A DNA stretch of 64,000 bases from JAJPHW01 sp963771505. Lineage in GTDB: Bacteria; Acidobacteriota; Terriglobia; Terriglobales; Acidobacteriaceae. Positions 60,705 to 64,000 of the stretch are shown here, piece by piece. A program made the position numbers and the translations under genes. The stretch covers positions 434,001-498,000 of the forward strand of contig CAVYTO010000002.1 of NCBI GenBank assembly GCA_963771505.1. Direction: 5' to 3'. Positions within the stretch are counted from its first letter, which is position 1. Each line of letters starts with the position of its first letter. The notes beneath the pieces are model-generated. The model did not search any database. It was not told where the DNA came from and saw only the letters and a list, made by a program, of their open reading frames with translations.

Positions 60705-62402
60705 ATGAACATGCTGAAAATCGGGTTCGCGGTATGCATGGCGTCTGGCCTCGTGTTACTCAGCGGCTGTGGCGGTTCCGGCACTAGTTCGACTCCGCCG
60801 AACCCTCCCAGCATTTCCACGAAAAGCCTGCCTGCCGCGACGGTCGGGGTTGCGTATAGCCAGAGCTTGACAGCAACCGGCGGCACTCCACCCTATATGT
60901 GGTCGATTTCAAGCGGCAGCCTCCCGTCGGGCTTAAGCCTGGGGGCAAGCACTGGTGTGATCTCCGGAACGCCCACTGGCGCCGCTGGTACGGACCAGTT
61001 CACGGTAACCGTGTCGGACGTGGCAAGTACGGTGATGAAAGCCACGGCAAACCTTTCGATAGTTGTGAATTCTTCGTCGGTGGGGCTACTCAAAGGCAAC
61101 TATGCATTCATTTTCAGCGGAAACTTCAATGGATTTTTTACCGGCGCCGGCTCTTTTGTGGCTGATGGCGCAGGCAACATCACCAACGGGATCGTTGACA
61201 CAAACGGGCTGACGGGCCCAACCATCAATGGCGGATTTTCGGGTACTTACTCACTTGACGCAAATAATCTGGGGAGTATGAACTGGGTCTTCACCGGGTC
61301 GGGCGGCGGCGCGAGCACCTACGCCCTCTCGCTTTCCAGCGATGGCAACGCTCGTTTTATTCAATATGATTCACGAGGCGTGCAGGGCGCGGGAGTGATC
61401 AAGAGGCAGGACACAAGTGCCTTCTCAGCCGGCAAAATCAGCGGAAACTACGCGTTCGGTCTTGACGGAATCGACGGCCCGGCATCACATCGGATGGCAG
61501 TAATCGGAGAGATGACATCAGACGGCGTATCGAACTTCAGCAATGGATTAGTGGACGCGAATACCAACGGGACGATTTTAGCGGCAAGCCCAATGGCGGG
61601 AACCTATCTGGTTGCGGCCAATGGCAGAGGGACTGCTACCCTCACGATTACCGGCGTGGGCGCGCTCAGCACATCGTTCTATGTTGTGTCAGCGACCGAG
61701 TTTTTTGTCATGGAGATCGACACAGTTTCTGCCGGGCACCCGTTGCTCAACGGAGATGTTGTGCAGCAGGCTGGGGGATTTAGTTCGGCGTCACTCAGTG
61801 GATCCAGCGTAATCGCCGCGGACGCTTTGCCCGCCCCTGCCTCCCCAGCCGTCACCTTAGGACTGATAACCCAGGGATCCGCGGGAATGCTGAGCTTGAA
61901 CGCGGATGTCAATTCGGGAGGGACGCTGTCGAGTGAGACATCTCAGTTGAATTATTCTGTTGCCGGCGGCGGACGAGTTACTACGACAGGCAGCAACCCG
62001 CCAACGTTTTATCTGTCCAATCAGGATCAGGGCTTTGTTCTTTTCCCCGACAGCGCGGTGACTTTCGGCACGATTCGCCCGCAGGCAAGCGGACCATTTA
62101 CGAACGCCTCATTAAGTGGAACGTACGCTGGGGGTTCAACCACGCTTGGGGCTCCCGAACTGACCGAAGTGGATGCCTGGTCGGCTGACGGAAATGGAAA
62201 CATCAGCGAAACATTCAATACCAGTGACGGGACAAACCTGCAGCCAGGCAGTCAGAATTTCACCTATGCGATGGCATCGAACGGACGCGCTCCTTTGCTG
62301 ACATCACAGGGAGTAAGTGCTGGAATTGTATACGTGGTCTCGTCTAGCGAAGCGATCGCGCTCGGAGCCACTGCGCCCTCGCTAAGATTTTTCGAGCATT
62401 GA
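60705..62402 (+). CDS. Lipoprotein with Ig-like putative domain
   Basis: 565 residues. A signal peptide with lipobox (LVLLSGCGGSG) is followed by a He_PIG / putative Ig-like domain (AATVGVAYSQSLTATGGTPP and SLPSGLSLGASTGVISGTPT). After about residue 130 come beta-rich repeats with motifs like LKGNYAFIFSGNF, ISGNYAFGLDGID and LSGTYAGGSTT, a pattern I know from acidobacterial surface lipoproteins. ATG at 60705 with AGGGG eight bases upstream. It is divergent from the kinase. Function unknown. Confidence 0.82.
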   Translation: MNMLKIGFAVCMASGLVLLSGCGGSGTSSTPPNPPSISTKSLPAATVGVAYSQSLTATGGTPPYMWSISSGSLPSGLSLGASTGVISGTPTGAAGTDQFTVTVSDVASTVMKATANLSIVVNSSSVGLLKGNYAFIFSGNFNGFFTGAGSFVADGAGNITNGIVDTNGLTGPTINGGFSGTYSLDANNLGSMNWVFTGSGGGASTYALSLSSDGNARFIQYDSRGVQGAGVIKRQDTSAFSAGKISGNYAFGLDGIDGPASHRMAVIGEMTSDGVSNFSNGLVDANTNGTILAASPMAGTYLVAANGRGTATLTITGVGALSTSFYVVSATEFFVMEIDTVSAGHPLLNGDVVQQAGGFSSASLSGSSVIAADALPAPASPAVTLGLITQGSAGMLSLNADVNSGGTLSSETSQLNYSVAGGGRVTTTGSNPPTFYLSNQDQGFVLFPDSAVTFGTIRPQASGPFTNASLSGTYAGGSTTLGAPELTEVDAWSADGNGNISETFNTSDGTNLQPGSQNFTYAMASNGRAPLLTSQGVSAGIVYVVSSSEAIALGATAPSLRFFEH

Positions 62403-62506
62403 AACGATGCACCGTCAAAACAAACGCCCCGGAGCCAGGCTCAAACGCGGTAGAAGTAACTTGAAACAAAAGAGTTGCCCGCAGGATGTTCGGAATTAGC
62501 GCAGAC

Positions 62507-62545
62507 TCCTAAGTCCAGCGCGTCTGCCAATTCCGCCATCCCGGC
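62507..62545 (-). pseudogene. tRNA-Leu 5' fragment (right attachment site of the island)
   Basis: 39 bp identical to bases 38742-38780 of the intact tRNA-Leu: anticodon loop, D arm and 5' acceptor strand on the minus strand. It starts with the common core TCCTAAGTC. The sequence to its right would be the original upstream region of the host tRNA gene. Confidence 0.9.
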
Positions 62546-62649
62546 TTGTAAATGATTTTAACCGATGTGGTTTCAGCGACTGATCGGCCAGTGCCACCCG
62601 GAGCCTTTCGCGGGCGGGGCGCCCGCGCCACAACTGCTAAACTACGGTT

Positions 62650-62946
62650 ATGTCGATGCCAACCCAGCCTAACGTCAAGCTCATTAATAATCCGGATTAC
62701 CGCGAGTCCTATGCCAACAGCGTGCAGGTTCGCGTGAATGTGTGGGATTTCTTTCTAAACTTCGGAACCATGCAGCAGTCCAGCGAAACCCAGGTTGAAG
62801 TTCATAATTTTCAGGGAATTTATTTGAGCCCGCAGCAGGCCAAGGCGCTGACCGCCGTCCTGCAACAGAACATCGTCAATTACGAAAGCGCATTTGGGGA
62901 AATCAAACTCGACCCGCGTATGAATCCCGTCGGCCCTGTACACTGA
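62650..62946 (+). CDS. DUF3467 family protein
   Basis: 98 residues. YRESYANSVQVRVNVWDFFL and QVEVHNFQGIYLSPQQAKAL are typical of DUF3467, a small cytoplasmic family of unknown function. ATG at 62650. It lies just outside the island and seven bases before the glycosyltransferase start, suggesting an operon. Confidence 0.88.
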   Translation: MSMPTQPNVKLINNPDYRESYANSVQVRVNVWDFFLNFGTMQQSSETQVEVHNFQGIYLSPQQAKALTAVLQQNIVNYESAFGEIKLDPRMNPVGPVH

Positions 62947-62953
62947 TCGGCGA

Positions 62954-64000
62954 GTGACCCCCAGTAACGATCGGCACATAAATAGACGATCGACGAACAG
63001 CGGCGTAGTCTTCTCGATCGCGTTTGCCACCGTCGTGGCGCTGCACTGGCCGCTACTGCGCTTGCCTTATTTTTGGGACGAAGCCGGCTACTACATTCCC
63101 GCTGCGCGCGACCTGCTGCTGACGGGATCGCTGATTCCCCACTCCACGCCTTCGAACGCGCATCCCCCGCTGGTGATGGCCTGGCTCGCGTTGTGCTGGA
63201 AGGTGGCTGGCTACGCTCCGATTGTTACGCGGGTGGCGATGCTAGCGGTCGCGGCGTTCGCAATAACCGGGATTTTCCGCCTGGCCCAGCGTCTGGCGCA
63301 TTTTGAAGTCGCTCTGGCATCCACGGTTTGCACCGCGCTCTATCCGGTATTTTTCGCGCAGAGTTCGATGGCCCACGTGGACCTCGCGGCGGCTGGGCTG
63401 ACGTTCTGGGCGCTTGACGCGTACTTTGATGACCGGCCGGCGATGACGGCCGTGTGGTTTTCGCTGGCGGTCATGGCGAAGGAAACGGCAATTCTCGCTC
63501 CCGCATCGTTACTGGCATGGGCAGTTCTGCGAAGAGCTTTCCCATCGCTGATGAAAATCGGCGGAACCATCCGCCGTGGCGCCGTGTCACTCCTCGTTCC
63601 TTTCTCGGTTTTACTGATTTGGTATGCCTATCACTATCTCCGCACCGGATTCGTCTTCGGCAATCCAGAATTCTTTCGCTACAACGTGGCTGCGACGCGG
63701 GATCCCACCCGCATCGCGCTCGCTCTTCTGATGAGGCTTTGGCAGACATTCGGATACTTCAATCTGCTGCTGCTTACAGTTCCGGCGGCGCTGTCGATGA
63801 AATTCACGCCCGTCAGCGACGACGGAGTCGTACGCGAGAGAATTACCCTGCCAGCCCAGCTCGCGCTACTGTCTGTAGCGGTTGCGTATATCGGCGTCAT
63901 GTCGGTGATTGGCGGCGCGGTTCTGGCGCGTTACATGCTTCCGGCCGTCCCGCTTGTCATCGTGGTTTGCATCTCGACCTTACGACGCCGGATGCGGGCC
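62954..64000 (+). CDS. GT39-like membrane glycosyltransferase (partial, runs off the window)
   Basis: 349 codons to the edge with no stop. GTG at 62954. The first loop contains the catalytic-type motif WDE (W41-D42-E43 in YFWDEAGYYIPA) of the GT39/ArnT/PMT family, followed by many membrane helices (for example VAMLAVAAFAITGIFRLAQ, RRGAVSLLVPFSVLLIWYA and LLLLTVPAALSM). A lipid-linked sugar donor and a periplasmic acceptor are expected from the family. The acceptor is unknown. The C-terminal part is missing because of the window end. Confidence 0.85.
   Translation, partial: MTPSNDRHINRRSTNSGVVFSIAFATVVALHWPLLRLPYFWDEAGYYIPAARDLLLTGSLIPHSTPSNAHPPLVMAWLALCWKVAGYAPIVTRVAMLAVAAFAITGIFRLAQRLAHFEVALASTVCTALYPVFFAQSSMAHVDLAAAGLTFWALDAYFDDRPAMTAVWFSLAVMAKETAILAPASLLAWAVLRRAFPSLMKIGGTIRRGAVSLLVPFSVLLIWYAYHYLRTGFVFGNPEFFRYNVAATRDPTRIALALLMRLWQTFGYFNLLLLTVPAALSMKFTPVSDDGVVRERITLPAQLALLSVAVAYIGVMSVIGGAVLARYMLPAVPLVIVVCISTLRRRMRA

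Larger units (their letters stand above)
38742..62545. mobile_element. Decayed genomic island (about 24 kb) in the tRNA-Leu gene
   Basis: The left end is the core inside the intact tRNA-Leu; the right end is a 39-bp exact copy of the tRNA 5' half (62507-62545). A tyrosine-recombinase C-terminus lies immediately beside the tRNA and an IS3-type remnant beside that. Cargo is mainly signalling and surface proteins plus several decayed genes. Boundaries are supported by the repeats; that all 24 kb arrived together is an inference. Confidence 0.55.

Overview
The window looks like a chromosomal segment of an Acidobacteriota bacterium of the Terriglobia / Koribacter-like type. The basis is indirect: moderately high GC, a LytS/LytR pair, VCBS/FG-GAP and Ig-like surface proteins, a T4P/T2SS-like PilC-PilB-PilM-PilN-PilO set, M16 peptidase pairs and SpoIIE-type phosphatases. 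No rRNA is present to confirm it.

Layout. 0-8 kb: a LacI regulator divergent from a TPR protein, a peroxiredoxin, an FAD oxidoreductase divergent from an XRE-cupin regulator, a DoxX-like protein, an M20 peptidase with a translationally coupled 57-residue membrane protein, a HigBA-like toxin-antitoxin pair with two matching operators, and an Mrr endonuclease remnant. 8-18 kb: a DUF255 thioredoxin-fold protein, two overlapping M16 peptidases (one catalytic, one not), and two overlapping SpoIIE phosphatases. 18-20.6 kb: three prepilin genes, each with its own terminator and a candidate sigma-54 promoter with an upstream palindrome. 20.7-32 kb: ABC exporter, methyltransferase, LolA, then a type IV pilus / type II secretion-like assembly operon and an A-type Fe-S carrier. 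32-35.4 kb: zinc phospholipase-C-like protein, SDR and cupin.

35.5-62.5 kb is the most unusual part. One intact tRNA-Leu(UAG) gene (38695-38780, minus strand) is accompanied by two 56-bp copies of its 3' part (35487, 36615) and one 39-bp copy of its 5' part (62507). All four share the 9-bp anticodon-loop sequence TCCTAAGTC. I read this as three integrations into one tRNA gene: two tiny tandem elements on the left (about 1.1 and 2.1 kb), with a shared arm, a shared 115-bp hairpin repeat, different cargo and no integrase; and a decayed island of about 24 kb on the right. The island keeps the C-terminus of a tyrosine recombinase next to the tRNA, interrupted by an IS3-type remnant. Cargo of the second small element includes a TIR-domain protein that looks like an anti-phage NADase effector.

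The island carries a c-di-GMP/two-component cluster (GGDEF response regulator, receiver, hybrid kinase, receiver-PilZ, and a separate PilZ protein), a sigma-54 activator, two VCBS proteins, DUF72, DUF4142, DUF2844/DUF3443, a LytS/LytR pair and several decayed genes. Beyond 62.5 kb the backbone resumes with a DUF3467 protein and a GT39-like glycosyltransferase cut by the window edge.
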